Source of the DNA: Paulownia fortunei
Taxonomy: Eukaryota; Streptophyta; Magnoliopsida; Lamiales; Paulowniaceae
Direction of reading: 5' to 3'
DNA length: 64,000 nt
Assembly (NCBI GenBank): GCA_019321725.1
Contig: CM033124.1
Location: 1,922,001-1,986,000 of the forward strand
In this document: one piece after another, positions 11,997 through 24,901 of the stretch
Layout: every line of letters begins with the position of its first letter
How positions within the stretch are numbered: the stretch's first letter is position 1
Made by a program: the position numbers and the translations under genes
The notes under the pieces: generated by a model
What the model saw: the letters and a program-made list of their open reading frames with translations, nothing else
Databases searched by the model: none
What the model was told of the DNA's origin: nothing

Positions 11997-14985
11997 TTCG
12001 CGGTGGTTTTGGGTGGGGGAAAGTGACGAAATAAGAGCAGCCTTGTACACGGTTGAGGATAAAGGTTTTATTTTTTAATAAAATAAATGAGAATCTTAAT
12101 ATATTTTTCAAGGGTCATTTTTGAATTATAATAATGGGCAAATCTTTATTTTCTCTGTTTTTTTATTTTAAAAAAATAGTGATTTTTAAATTTATCTAAA
12201 TAGATTAATAGTTTTTTACAATAGTTATTTACTTTTAAAAAAAAAAAAAAAAAAGGTAAAGGCCAACACTAATTTTTTCTAACTAAATAGTCAAAAAGAA
12301 ATTCTCAAATAAAATCTCAATAAGACAACCTTAACTTTGTGTATGGATATTTGCATCCCAAGGTTTGGTATGTTGGCATCATCATCCCAGAATATTTGCA
12401 ATTTTGGATGCATGAGAGTGTATTAAAATACTTGAAAGTATGATCGACTTAAAGTATGTAATAAAAATTAAAAATTAAAAATTAAAAATAATTTTAAATT
12501 TTGGAATCAACACTTTTTGTAATTTGGCCTTAAATTAGATAGAGTGGGAGGAATGTGAGTGGGAAAGTGCGTGAGAACGACAAACAAAGTGAGAGTGAGA
12601 GTGAGGGTGCGAGTGATGTATTTAAATTTTAGAAATTTTTTAAAGTAGATGTATTAAAAATAAAAAAAATTAAAGTAATATATTTTAAATAAGTAAATGT
12701 GACATCCAAAATTATATTTTGATATTATTTAACTTAATAAATACAAATTAAAATGTTCGTTCCCTCGCATAGCCTTAAAAATGCTTCAACAAGATTTTTT
12801 TTTTCCTTTTTCTTTTATGAGCCTTCATTATTTTTTTTTTATTTTTTATTTTTGTTTTTCTGAAAAAAGGAAAAAGATTACAATTATTAAAAAATTATAA
12901 TAGTCAAAATCTTTGTATAACTTACAATTTAAGTCGAATTCTCCTTTTTATTTTTATCAAATATTAAAATTTCTCATCAATCATAATCAATTGTTATTAC
13001 TAATAAATTTTTTTTCACGTCTCATCTTTCATTACTAGACATTTTTTCTCACTCATATCATAATACTAGAATTCTTTATAAAAAAATTAATAAAATGACA
13101 ATAATAAGTGAAGATTTTTGCTATCTTTTTAAAGAATGATTTATCAATTTTATTGTAACATTTAATAATTTTAAAGCTCAATAAAGTGAAACTCCCACTT
13201 CTAAATCGAGCTTGGAGCACGAGAGCACTAGCTATCCTAGATGGAGGAGGATTATATGATTTAAGTTTGGCCATTTAAATTGGTATATTTGTAAGATAAT
13301 AAGCACACAACATATTTAAAAATAAATTAAAATGAGTGGCAACCAATCAGAATTGGTCACATGTAATTTGTCCACCTTATTTTTTATAATGAACAAATCA
13401 TTTTTTTTATTTTTTTTTTGCTTATTAACAAGTAGCCAAACAAGAAAATTCAAAAATAATTCGAGGCCTAAGGTCTAGAGTCATAGTTTCAAGTTTAACG
13501 ACCACCCTTCAGCTTTTGCATTGATTTTATCATTCTGTACTTTTTCTAAATTGAAATATTACTCACTGTATTTTTTTTAAAGTTGACACATAGGCCCTTG
13601 AATTTTTAGCAGGATCTCTAATAGTAAATTGAATTATTTTTTCTATTTTTTTTTATGGTCCAGGTTTCAGGACTTTGTCCTAACTAGTTCAGAGAGCAGG
13701 TGACCTTCATCCCTAATTCACCCACTGGATAAATTTAGGCACAACATCAGCGTACATACGTCTAGATCAGCAATTCACCTTGTTGACTTTTTTTTGGAGC
13801 AACAACACATATGAGCTCCCCTCTCATACAATCTTTTTAAACCTCTAGGGGGGGTCGAACTACTAACCTTCAAATTGATACTCCAAGCGAAAATCCACTG
13901 CGGTACTTTATGCAGGAGTAAATTGGATTGTTTTTTTAGCAATGAGGTTGATAAAGATTTATAAATGTCTAAGTCAAGATAGTAAAAATTTATACTAATT
14001 GGATTGTAACTTTTGCGCAATATAAAAAAGGTTTCTTGACGGACACAAAACTCATATACTTAGTCGAGAAAACAATGAACATGGACCTTTATCATCATGA
14101 TCACCATAATTTATATAGGTATTGCTGAAGTAGTCGTACTTTGACCTCTTTGAACATGCAAATGTGTCTTTTCACTATCTTCTTCCCTATCAGGAAGTGA
14201 GTGGTAGGTAGTGTTCTGTCTGCGTATAACAAACAGTTAAGAGTTCGTAGGGTTAGTTCGAAAATATTCTTCCAACGCTCAAATTAATGACAAATCTTGA
14301 GAAAAAAGTAAATGCTTTTATATTAAATGGTGTGCATCTAAATGATGAAAAATTGGGGTATTTATACCTGAATGTTGGAATGTTTCCAATATAGTATGGT
14401 GAATTTATGGGTTTGAGTTTTTCTCGTAGATCTCGTGGACTTAGCTTTTGAACCTTTATTGGCTATGTACATTATTATATACATATATATGTATGTATAT
14501 ATATATGTATCTTTATCTTTATATTGATATATAGACATGTGTATGTGTAGATATAACATGGATATGATTGTATATATAAAACTTTTGATTGCTATTTGAT
14601 AGAAAATTAGAGAAAATATGAATTTTTGTAGGGAAAATGTATTTAAAAGAATGGGTATTTATAAAAAAAAATTCAACTATTTAAAAAAATTAAATATTGG
14701 ATTAACGGTAATATTACCATTAATTCAAGAAGAGCTTCATTGTATGCAACTGTAAAATACTTGCAATAAAAAATAACACAATAAATTAATTAAAAAATAA
14801 AAAATAAAGATAACCAAATACAACGATAATTCAGCTTTTTGCTAGGAAATAACATATTAATTGCATCATCATCACCATAATCTATATCTATCTCAATATT
14901 TATATATAGACATTCGTATGTGTTTATATATGTATATATATGTGTGTATACACTATATATATTTATATATATGTAGGACCAATAC

Positions 14986-15016
<31 letters not shown>

Positions 15017-15240
15017 GTATGTATGTATGACCAAGCACCTCCTCCGTGCTAAAAGTTATAGTTGTTATCATTGGTGCAACTCAAAATTTTAAACTATATA
15101 ATAAATTCAATCATCATATTTTGACTATAACCTTGTCACATGGTAATTGCTACAAACTACACATACCAACAATATATGGGCCAAAATTGTGTCATTTTCA
15201 CTGTATTAAACTGTCGTTGAAAATTGAGAGATAATGGCTC
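11997..15240. other. AT-rich intergenic DNA with simple repeats
   Basis: The promoter and leader of the minus-strand SVR1-like gene should lie in the first few hundred bases. The rest has no supportable gene. It holds short A/T homopolymers (for example 12236-12255) and triplicated AAAATTAAAA-type units at about 12465-12495. A GC-richer repeat-like patch at 13640-13930 contains a C-rich block ending in GGGGGGGTCGAAC. TA/TATG dinucleotide arrays occupy 14460-14530 and 14895-15030; reading frames there (Tyr/Ile-rich) are artefacts of the repeats. Confidence 0.6.
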
Positions 15241-15244
15241 ATGA

Positions 15245-16935
15245 GACCTCACATGATTTTGTGACACTATTTGGATTGGGCTTAAGATATTGGGTCGAGC
15301 TGTCCAATGTCAAGTTAGGGTAGTTCGTTGGTTGTTAACTTGAAGCTTGTGGAAGTGAGAATTGGGTTGGGTTGACAATTCATCCCAATCTATGATGAAT
15401 GCTTAAATTTTTTTGAAAGATTGAGTTTTGATGCTGCATTGATTAGCCCCAAAATAATGAGCTTGAGTTATAGGGCCGACTTGTCAAAATTATAGGACAT
15501 GTCAAGCAGGATGGATATGAATAGACTGAGGATCATAATTGTAATTAGGATTAGGGTAAACTGTCTTCATTATTCCATCCTCAGAAATGCCCAAATGATG
15601 ATCTTTAAAAGACTCACATAAAAGGTTGAGTCATACTAGGAATTAAATCTTGAATCAGGTATGGACTCAGGTCCAATAAGATGTTGAGTCATACCTGTAG
15701 AAGATTGTTTTACTATATATAGGCCTTTAAACAAGGTTAACATATAAATTCAACAATTAGTCAATTCTCTTTATAATTGCTTCTGGTTTAAGTATTGAAG
15801 GGTTTTCATTAGGCTAAAATCCACCATTTCTGATATTAATTTTGTAGGAATTCTCAATGACTATATGGCTCATTCATCGAGAAAAAGCTATGTTTTTTGT
15901 GGCTATAATTTGAAACGCATTAACTGGCACCATCCATGGAAAACAAATTGGAGTTGAGACGTGAGGATATGTTAGAAAAGGAGAATCAACATCAAAATTT
16001 TGAGGAGAGGAAAAATTGGCTTTATCAAGTCGTCCAATCCCCTCTCCTTTCCCTCCTAGGATTGTTAAGGGCCATTAAAGAATCTCTCCGTGAGGCTCTT
16101 CTAGACGGAGTAGGACAGCTTACGATGGAGAAATTGTCAAGGTTGATCGCGGCGGCCATAGAAGCTGCTCTTTAGAGGAGAGAGACAATTAAACCTTGTC
16201 CCCTCCACTCTCTTGCTATCGAGGAAAGTAACACATGATAACATGAATCTCAGGGGAAGAGCGAAAGAAAGGCAATTCCCCGAGATGAAGATCGACATAA
16301 AGAGAATAGCTACACATATGTGCAACACGGATAGGTATGTACAACAAAGTCTCAACTTGACATGGTGGGGAAGGTGGAAGACCTCTATAGAGAGATGAAA
16401 GATGAGATGATGGATGACAAGTGAAGTTATCAATCAAAAAAGAGGAATCCTACTTAGAGAAACGATTATAGAGGATGAGTTATTTGTGAACTTTAAAGCC
16501 CTTAATTACAAGTATGATGGGATTACTGACTTGTGGAAGCATTCTCACCGCCTTAACCAGGTCTGCATAGCAATAGTTCAATGAGTTTCCACACAACTCA
16601 ATCTATTCGTTTGAGGAGTTTAGTTTTGCATTACACACTAATTTGCAAGTTGTCAAAGGTATCAAAAAAACTGTATTCATTTTTTTACCCTATGTCAGAA
16701 GGACAATGAATCTTTATAGAGCTATATTTAGAGGTTCGCCACAGCAGCCCTGGAGGTACCCTCGACTTGCAAAACATGTTGGTCAATAACTTTGCATAGA
16801 ATCTTCTAAATGGGGATTTCTTTTGCTCAGCCAATAAATTATCTAAGAATTTGATAATCTACTAGCTCGGGTAGAGAAATATGTGAATATAGAGAAAGTC
16901 GAATAGATGAAGAAAGTAGATAATTTAGAAAAGAT
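15245..16935 (+). mobile_element. Degenerate Ty3/gypsy relic: LTR, primer-binding site and broken gag
   Basis: Plus-strand order fits an LTR retrotransposon. An LTR-like region has a TATATATA box at 15713-15720. It is followed by a decayed primer-binding site, TGGCACCATCCATGGAAA, at 15925-15942, which is 13 of 18 identical to the intact one at 2734-2751. Next comes a Gag-like frame beginning MENKLELRREDMLEKE (15936-16175). Further Gag core pieces lie at 16470-16910 and are split across frames with several stops (ALNYKYDGITDLWKHSHRL; FEEFSFALHTN; FFTLCQKDNESL; ATAALEVPS). The order and wording match the retrotransposon Gag domain, and all copies are broken. No protease or polymerase follows, so it is a 5' fragment. 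LTR limits are not exact. Confidence 0.75.
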
Positions 16936-17154
16936 ATTAGAACAATTTTTTCCTTTATTGATTTTATTAATGTCATAGATTCCTAGATAGTAGTAATACT
17001 CGCAACAAATTTATTTTCTACAAATTGGTTTTTTTATATTCATATGTGATGAAACATTAGTCCAATAATGGAAGACCTAAAAAATAACTCCAGGAAGCCC
17101 AATAGGATGGCTCACTAAACCTAAGTGGTTTATGCACTAGGATAACAACCTTCT

Positions 17155-17345
17155 TCAAAACATTATCCAGATGCAAGTAATTCTTTCGAGTTTCATGTAG
17201 TTTTCAGTCCTTTGCTTCTAAATTATTCATTTGACTTGAGTGTCGGAGGATCTTCACTGAGACAACACCGATGCCCCTAAAGATTTATTATGACGCAGGC
17301 AGTAGCCAACATAGCAGTTGACATCTATCTAGGAGTTTGAGGGAT
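17155..17345 (+). repeat. LTR-like fragment (gypsy U5-type end)
   Basis: The stretch around TGACTTGAGTGTCGGAGGAT, followed by an ACAACACCGATGCCCCTAA block and GACGCAGGCAGTAGCCAA, resembles the R/U5 end of many plant Ty3/gypsy LTRs. It comes downstream of the broken gag, so it may belong to a second nested element or to the 3' LTR after an internal deletion. This assignment rests on remembered family appearance only. Confidence 0.5.
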
Positions 17346-17464
17346 AAGAGTAATACGAGTGTCTGTAGAGGTTCCTAGATAGCAAAAAAAATAAATTTTG
17401 TCGATAATATGCCAAGGCTTTTCCTTGAGCCTAACATCTGGAATACCTCTTTTTTCTTGAACGC

Positions 17465-17800
17465 CAAATAAAGCATTTGTTTGATCTTCCTAGACTGATC
17501 GAATTGAGCTTAGAAGATTGAAGGACGTTGATTAAAAGCATATAAGTTGATCGAGTTCAACCTTAATTTATGGAATTAAACTTGGAAGGATTGAAGCTTT
17601 TTGATTACAAGCATTTGTTGTACGAGCACGACCTTTTTAGATTAAGGGAATCAAGTTTAGGAGATTGAAAGGTTTGAAGTAATCGAGCTAAAGAGGATTG
17701 AAATTTATTGATTACAAGCATTTGTTGTCCAAGCTTAATCTTTCTAGATTAATGAAATCAGACAGGAAGATTGAAGCTTGACCTTCCTAGAATAATGGAC
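17465..17800 (+). repeat. Decayed minisatellite, about three imperfect units
   Basis: The phrase AGCATTTGTTGT (first copy AGCATTTGTTTG) recurs at about 17471, 17610 and 17718. Each copy is followed by a variant of 'ATCTTTCTAGATTAATGAAAT' and 'AGGAAGATTGAAG'. Units are 108-139 bp apart and strongly diverged. There is no coding potential. Confidence 0.65.
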
Positions 17801-17804
17801 TTCT

Positions 17805-19190
17805 ATGGGCATGTGGTTTTTATTTTTAAATGATATCTTTTTATGCTTTCCTATTTAAAACTTAAAAAATGCATTTCTTTTTTATTTCAAAACTTATTTC
17901 AAACCTACTAATATTTCAGGTTTTTTCGTGCATCTATTAAAATTCATTTCAAATCTACTAATATTTTATATGTTTTTATACATAAAACACCATAAGACAA
18001 TTGTATTTTCATTTCAAAACCTATATAATTAATATAGAAACATAATTAATTTAAATATAATTTTATTTTACACAAAATCTTATGAAAGTATTTTTAACCA
18101 TGAAAATATTGAAAATATGAAAATAAATTTGAAAATAAAACCAAACCGCTATTAGTTTTATACATGCTATGACACTTAAAAACATATAAGTTTCAATTAT
18201 GCAATACACATTAATTAGAATTATAATAGACATCACAAAAAAATTAAAAAATATATAAAATTTTGTGAAACATTCGTATTTTATAATAGTATAGGTATGT
18301 TAAATCCTTCTCTCAGTTCCCTCCAAAAATTTGATACTTTAAATAGATTCATTCAACTTGTGGCAGAATAGGGATCCAACGAATTCAAACTTCCACCTAT
18401 TTTTAGGACTACTAAAGGAAGTTAAGGAACATATAATACATTGCTGCCAAGAAAATGATTAGAACTTCAAATCGAAATAAATATATGTAGAATACACATA
18501 ATTACTAATTACTTCTTCTTAAATTTATTATTTTATTTTTTTAAACGTTCTAAAACAAAACTTCAATTATTAAAATAAAAAAATTTCTCCAACTACTATT
18601 TTTAAAGACAATAATTGAAACATATTTTTTTTTTACTGCTTATCCGAAACTCTTTGCTGAGTTAAAGTGGATATAAATATATGGGACAGAGTAAAAATAT
18701 TTCATTAGAATAACGAGAAAAAAATATTTTGATTTAATTAAATTTAAAATGGAATAAATTACTAATTTTCCATTTAATTATTTTAAAAAAAGAAACTAAA
18801 TTCGTGATCGATATTATCAAAAAAAATATTTAGCATCAAAATCTATTCTATTTATTAAGTGTGAGGATGCTAGAGTAATTAACTTTTTATTCTTTTATTA
18901 TATTGACCAATTTAACCCCATGTTAAAACATAAATGCCAAGAAAGTTTTTGTCATCTTTTTTTCTCTTTCGTTTTTTACTCTAATTATATTCTCCAATTT
19001 TTTTTATTAAACGTTATTATTTCATATAATAATCCAAACAAATATATTTAAATAATTGAGAAAATATGCTATCATATAAAAATAAATAAATATTTTTTGG
19101 TTTTATATGTATCAGAAAAAGTAATTTGTCCTTGGGTCTTAGTCTCCTTCCCACCCTTTTCGGATCTTTCTTTCCCCCAAATCGAAACAC
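17805..19190. other. AT-rich intergenic spacer before the PP2A gene
   Basis: No gene or recognisable element was seen. The last part (about 19100-19240) becomes GC-richer and ends in a (TC)n tract at 19208-19221. This is a likely promoter and transcription start area for the plus-strand PP2A subunit gene. Confidence 0.45.
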
Positions 19191-19248
19191 GCAATTTCTT
19201 TGCCTATTCTCTCTCTCTCTCAAAAAATCTGTTTCCTCGTCCTGAATA

Positions 19249-19496
19249 GGTTGGTACCTCTTTCATGGCTTAATTTCCAGATTTTCATTTGTTTCTCTTA
19301 ATTCCTAGGCATCCCATTTGAGGTATTAATCTTTATCTGTGAACTATTTATGCACACACAGAAAGCGCACTTATTTTATCCTTTTTATGTGATAATGTCT
19401 GAATGTGAGGGAAATATGTTCAAGAAACTGTTATTAGATCATGATTCCATTTGATGTTTTAATTTCATATTAGCTACGCTTTCTACCATTTCCAGG
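19249..19496 (+). other. Possible 5' UTR intron of the PP2A B' gene
   Basis: A GT at about 19250 (after CCTGAATAG) and a pyrimidine-poor but plausible acceptor ATTTCCAG at about 19489-19496 could remove a leader intron upstream of the start codon at 19675. Leader introns are frequent in plant B56 genes. This is inference from splice-like words only; a transcript is needed to confirm it. Confidence 0.3.
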
Positions 19497-19674
19497 GTGC
19501 AGAATTGCAAACTGCTTTGATTATAATTTTGTGGCAAAGTAGAAGAAGAATAAACAAGAAAGCAAAAAAATGGGTCTTAACTAAGAAAAAAGAGTAGTGG
19601 GTTAGTTTGCAGGGAGTGGTTTTCTGATTCGAAATTTTTTGGGTTTATGATTTGTCATTTGGGTAAAAGAAATA

Positions 19675-22600
19675 ATGTTTAACAAAATAATGAAAAGAGG
19701 GCAGCGAAAGCCCTCGAAGGCGGAAGCAATTGAGCCTCCAATTCCCACATCATCAGCCTCCAATGTGACTGTAAATCATGCATCACGGCTGTCTGCTGCG
19801 GCACCACAGCCACTGACTCTTGCGACCGTCCCACAAAACCCTGGGGTAGTTGAGGTCTTGCCAATGTTGAAGGATGTCCCAATAGCTGAGAGACATGGAG
19901 TATTCATTCGAAAAGTCCAAGTCTGTTGTGTTTTCTTTGATTTCTCGGATACAATGAAGTCTGCCCGAGAGAAGGAGATCAAGAGGCAAACCCTTACAGA
20001 ACTTGTTGATTTGGTACAGTCCGGATCGTGTAAAATGAATGAGATAATGCAGGAGGAGTTGGTGAAGATGATATCCTTGAATATTTTCCGGTGCTTGCCA
20101 CCTGCATCACATGAGAATACTGGCTCGGAGGGTGGAGATCCTGAGGAGGATGAGATGTTCATGGACCCAACCTGGCCTCACTTGCAACTTGTATATGAGT
20201 TACTTTTAAGATATGTGGTGTCATCTGATATGGAGACCAAGATTGCTAAGAGATATCTTGATCACTCGTTTGTATTGAAATTGCTTGATTTGTTTGATTC
20301 CGAGGACCTGAGAGAGAGGGAGTATTTGAAGACTATTCTTCATCGGATATACGGGAGGTTCATGGTTCATCGACCCTTTATAAGGAACGCAATTAACAAC
20401 ATCTTCTATAGGTTTATATTTGAGACAGAGAGGTACAGTGGGGTTGGTGAGTTATTGGAGATTCTTGGAAGTATTATCAATGGATTTGCATTGCCAATGA
20501 AAGAAGAGCACAAGTTGTTTCTTGTACGAGCACTTATTCCATTGCACAAGCCTAAATGTATTGCTTCATACCATCAGCAGTTGTCCTATTGTATAACACA
20601 ATTCGTTGAGAAAGATTACAGGTTGGCTGATACTGTCATTAGGGGGGTGCTGAAGTATTGGCCTGTCACAAACTGTGGGAAGGAGGTTCTCTTCCTTGGA
20701 GAACTAGAAGAAATTTTGGAGGTTACACAATCTGCAGAGTTCCAGCGCTGCATGGTTCCTCTGTTTAGACAAATTGGACGAAGCCTCAACAGCCCACATT
20801 TCCAGGTTTGAGAATGCCCATTATTTGGTACCTTCCACAATGATATATATATATATATATACATATATATTTTAAGCACAATTTCCTGTCCATGTCTTAT
20901 CATAGTTGTAGACTTTTACATATACTTGTGGATAATTTGATATGAAACCTGAATCTAGATTATGTAATGGTTTTTATGTCCCTGTACTTGACCTTGTTGT
21001 GATCGTGTCTTAATCTTTCTAGGACTGAGAACAAGTTTTTTGTGTACTTTTGTTCTAGTTTTGGCCAAATTGGTTTCTTGTCCATTAGTTCTAAAATTTT
21101 GCAAGTTAGGAGCAGCTCATAATGGTATACAATCTTTGGCCTGAATCTTCAGTTTCACTTTGTGCTATTTGGGGAGAGTAGATTATGCAAACTAAATAAG
21201 CTGTCAGATATTCTGTGAATGAGTTAGAATTAGCAAATCAGTCCTTCAAATATGCTAAGAATCTTGCAATTTGAGTAGCATTGTTGTGTTCTTCCAAATA
21301 TTTTTTCTTATTACATGTAATTTACAGGTATAATTGAAAATTTTCAGTTATGGAAGTTCATTCTTTGCTTTCGCCACGTGAACTCCAGATTGTATTGATT
21401 TTATTTCTATAAGTTACAACTCTTCTTCTTCAATACGGAAGTGTAGAATGTGCATGTCTCGAAGTGTAGCAATTAATGCAGCTTATTAGTAAGGTAGCTA
21501 ACCACCTCAAACTCAATAGCCACATGGCTTAAGTGCCATTCTTACTGAAAAGTTTCTGAAACTGAGATGCTCCTACACTTTTTGAGAACCCTTTTGTGCG
21601 CTTTTGCTTGCTCCTTGCTTGTTTGCTTGGGAAACTCCATTCCTTTTTGAGGTACCCGCCCATGTTTAGTTATCTATATAAGTTGACCACTTTCCTGTCT
21701 TTTTTTCTCTTTTTAAAAACACTCAATCAAATATGTAACAGCTTTTTATTCTTACTTTTCCTATTTTTCAGTTATCACCTATTCATTTATTTATAAAGTT
21801 ATTTAATTACTTATATTTATTTCTTTTATCGATCTACCACCAACCTAGTATCATGGACGTGGAACCCTTACTATATAGCTAATTTGGGAGTTTATATATT
21901 GGTTGCACTTTTCAACCTCTAAAAGCTAGTGCCTGGTTAATGGAGGCCATTCAATTTTAGGCAAAGGGAGCATATTAAAAAGTATTCTTGGCTTTATGAT
22001 CTTTGGTTATAAACCTCCATTGATATTGTTTTGTCTTATAAATGTGGATTTTGGTGTTAGGCAATTGAATTGGCAAATTTTATGTTCCAGATACTTGGTG
22101 AGAAAGTCTCTTGATTTCAGATATAGATATGGGAGCAAATTAATGAGTAACTATTGGGTTTCTTTAGTAAAATCTCCCACAAGGCAATACATCTTTCTCA
22201 GGTTGATGCGTGCTATTGGTTTTCAATTTTTTTGCATTGTTTTATTGGGAGGAGGGGTTGTTGAGAATGCTCATTAGTCATCTGTCTTCATTCATGGGGT
22301 TAATGCTGAAACCTGAATATGGAAAGAGACAGAACGAGAGAATATGAAATGGAGGAAAGACAAAATTTAGAGTTTTTTAGTTGACTCTTACGGCTACTAT
22401 TGTAATTTGATGGAGATGGATACTAATCTTCCATCAGAACTAGTTTCAGGAATGCCATTTAGAAATTTGATAACAAGTGATACCTTATGTTTTATTCATT
22501 CCTGGTATGCTTGGCGCATCATAGTCACATCTGATATGTCTGTAAAATTGCCAAATCCCATGCTAATTATTTGTGGTAAATATTTTTTGGAGTCAAAGGA

Positions 22601-23321
22601 AGTATTGCCGTAGTACACTTTTTCCCCTGTAACTCAATCACTTGACAGTCATGGTGCTTTGCACTGTAAGAAGCTGATACAGTGTTGTGGCAGATCTTAC
22701 ATAAGTGATTTGTGTGTGTATATTGGTGCATACTGAATGTGTTGTTCCCTTGTAAATTTTTCAATTTAAAATGCTAAAAAAAAATAAAATTATTAACATT
22801 AATCAATGAGGTTTTTTTGTCAGCTCCTTGTTTTTGTCATATTTGTGTGTTTGTCTTGTGGTGCCTTGATGATTCTCTGAAGTGTGTATTCAACAGTTAC
22901 TTTATTTTGACTGTGCTAGCTTACTTTTATACACCTGCTCCTTTCATCATGATTAGTGTTTGATTGTCTAGATTTTCCACTTTCTTTGTGACAGGTGGCA
23001 GAACGGGCTCTTTTCTGGTGGAACAATGAACACATAGTAGGCTTGATTGCAGAGAATCGACATGTTATTTTACCAATCATATTTGTTGCATTGGAGAAGA
23101 ATATACAAGGTCACTGGAACCAGGCAATCAATGGCTTGAGCTCCAATGTCCGACGGATGTTCCTGGAGATGGACACTGAGCTATTTGAAGAGTGTCAAAG
23201 ACAGCATGAGGAAAGGGAGGCAAGGGCAGGAGAACTGGAAGAGCAACGTGTGTCGACTTGGAAAAGACTGGAAGAAGTTGCTGCTCAAGTCACTTATGGA
23301 GACAACATGGTTCTCATTTAG
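19675..23321 (+). CDS. Serine/threonine protein phosphatase 2A 57 kDa regulatory subunit B' (B56)
   Basis: Two coding exons, 19675-20805 and 22995-23321, are joined in phase 0 across a 2189-bp GT..AG intron (…[17 protein letters not shown]…), giving 485 aa. A variable basic, Ser/Pro-rich N-terminus ([18 protein letters not shown]) precedes the B56 HEAT-like repeat domain from about 80 to 460. Conserved landmarks include [79 protein letters not shown] and [21 protein letters not shown]' subunits bind the PP2A scaffold (A) and catalytic (C) subunits and choose substrates through LxxIxE-type motifs. In plants they act in brassinosteroid, stress and cell-cycle signalling. Length and the two-exon structure fit the family. 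Which isoform (alpha, beta, theta and so on) cannot be decided from memory. Translation into the intron would add only one residue before a stop, so intron retention truncates the domain. Confidence 0.95.
20806..22994 (+). other. Single CDS intron of the PP2A B' gene
   Basis: The intron starts GTTTGA after …TTCCAG and ends TTTGTGACAG. It holds a (TA)n tract at about 20841-20870 and otherwise T-rich intronic sequence. Open frames within it show no domain. Confidence 0.9.
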
Positions 23322-24607
23322 TGATCTTTAGGTGGTTCTTTTCAAAACATATTTTCAGAAATAGTGACATAACTTCTGGACTTTGGCAAAGCTATGTGGA
23401 CCAGATGCTGAGGATAAAATACATGAAGAATTTCTGCTAATTCTGCTTTGGCTGCTTGATTATTACTTCGAAAGGGAATAGGAATGACTTACGAAAAGCA
23501 AAATGAGAGCTGAAAGAAAGGAAAAAGGCCAGAAAAAAGGAGGTATGAGTACTGTTGAATTTTTGTTTTCCACTTCACCTTTCTTTGTTGGTTGTATTTT
23601 CCCACTTTTCCTTTTTTTATCCCAATAATAATCTCAGTTTTTGCATCTTATAATATTTATGGTTGAAAGTATTTCAATCATTCCCCCTTCTCCCGAAACA
23701 AGAAAAGTTGAACGGAAAAATCAAAGCATGAGGTTATTGATCAAGACTGTTCACGAGCTTTGTAAATACTCATTCATCTATTTCTTTTTTCATTTGATTA
23801 TAGAATTGTATGAAGTAATATAACTCCAGTACAATTTTAAATAGCTTGATCACTGAAATTGATATTTGTTTGGTGATCTTTTCTTTAGACAATTTATACC
23901 AAATATGATAATTTCATCAATCCTTTTAATTTGAAGTACATTATTGCAATTCTCTTCTGAAAAAAGTGGCTGGTGAAAATTTCATCCAATAGGGTTTAGT
24001 TACTCGTAAGTTTCTTTTAAGCTTGTGGTTAAGAGATTGGCTCTGGCTTGTACATGTCCGCATGTATGCTTTTTGTGGGCGAGAACTCCGATTCTTGTTA
24101 TTGCTTCATCTAATCAATGTGCTTTTGTTACTTTCTTGGCATTCTTATCAGAACATTCATATCCTCTGGAAAATGGAATGGATCTGTGTGATTTGGCATA
24201 ATGATCTAGGACATCTCTTCTGAGAATTATGCATACTCTGTGAGTGATAAAAATATATTCATGTGAAGTTGGAGTCAAGTTGAAAATCTACATGCATACC
24301 AAAGGTATCATCAACTGTTAAGTGCTCCAAGTACTTCAGAATGCAAGCGACGACGGCTATGGCACCTTTGAACTATTCTTTTTTTCATTGGTGGTCTTTT
24401 TCCTTTCCCTTTAATCACACAGTATAAGTGGTAAATGCCACCATTGATGAACTTCATTTGGCATATCATCACCATAGAAAAATGCATGGCAGTTTTCAAG
24501 TTAGAATAAGCAAATCTATATCTGCCACATGTTTGATACATTTGCATGTATGTCTGCACACAAGTATGCTCCATTTCAGTAACACTTCTCAGTCCTCTCA
24601 AGATTTA

Positions 24608-24901
24608 ATTTGCTTTATTTCTCAACCCAACCCAACCCCACCCCACCCCCAAAAAAAAACCCTCCCACCCATTCATTTAGGAAATTTCATGCCTCCAGTT
24701 TGGGTAGTGCCTCTATGTCATAAAGTGTAATGATAATCATCATGTGTAATTACAATTCATAAAGTGGAATGATTATCATCATGTGTAAATACAATTCAAT
24801 GCCTAGCTCTTAAGTGGGTTCCATGTAATTTTCTGAATGAATGGGTGGGGGCGCCGGGGGTGAGGGAGGGGGGGGGGGGGGGTTTGAGAAATAAAACAAA
24901 T
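24608..24901. repeat. Palindromic MITE-like element (inverted arms with C- and G-runs)
   Basis: The left arm (about 24608-24693) reads TTGCTTTATTTCTCAACCC, then C-rich runs, then CCCATTCATTTAG. The right arm (about 24822-24901) is its reverse complement in outline: CTGAATGAATGGG, then a G-rich stretch with a 15-G run at 24868-24882, then GGGTTTGAGAAATAAAACAA. The loop between holds the 39-bp tandem repeat. Fold-back structure of about 295 bp with no coding potential suggests a MITE or an inverted duplication. No target-site duplication was identified. Confidence 0.65.
24719..24796. repeat. 39-bp tandem repeat, two near-identical copies
   Basis: The unit starting CATAAAGTGTAATGATAATC at 24719 repeats at 24758 as CATAAAGTGGAATGATTATC, and both continue ATCATGTGTAA. 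The copies differ at about three positions. They sit in the loop of the palindromic element. Confidence 0.85.

Noticed and set aside
11683..12078. Plus-strand frame of 131 codons overlapping SVR1-like exon 1
   Set aside because: Antisense shadow of the GC-rich transit-peptide exon; no recognisable domain.
14790..15071. Tyr/Ile-rich frames on both strands
   Set aside because: Artefact of the TA/TATG simple repeats.
24428..24730. Frames in the palindromic element
   Set aside because: Pro-rich stretch results from the C runs; no conserved domain and the inverted-repeat structure explains the sequence.
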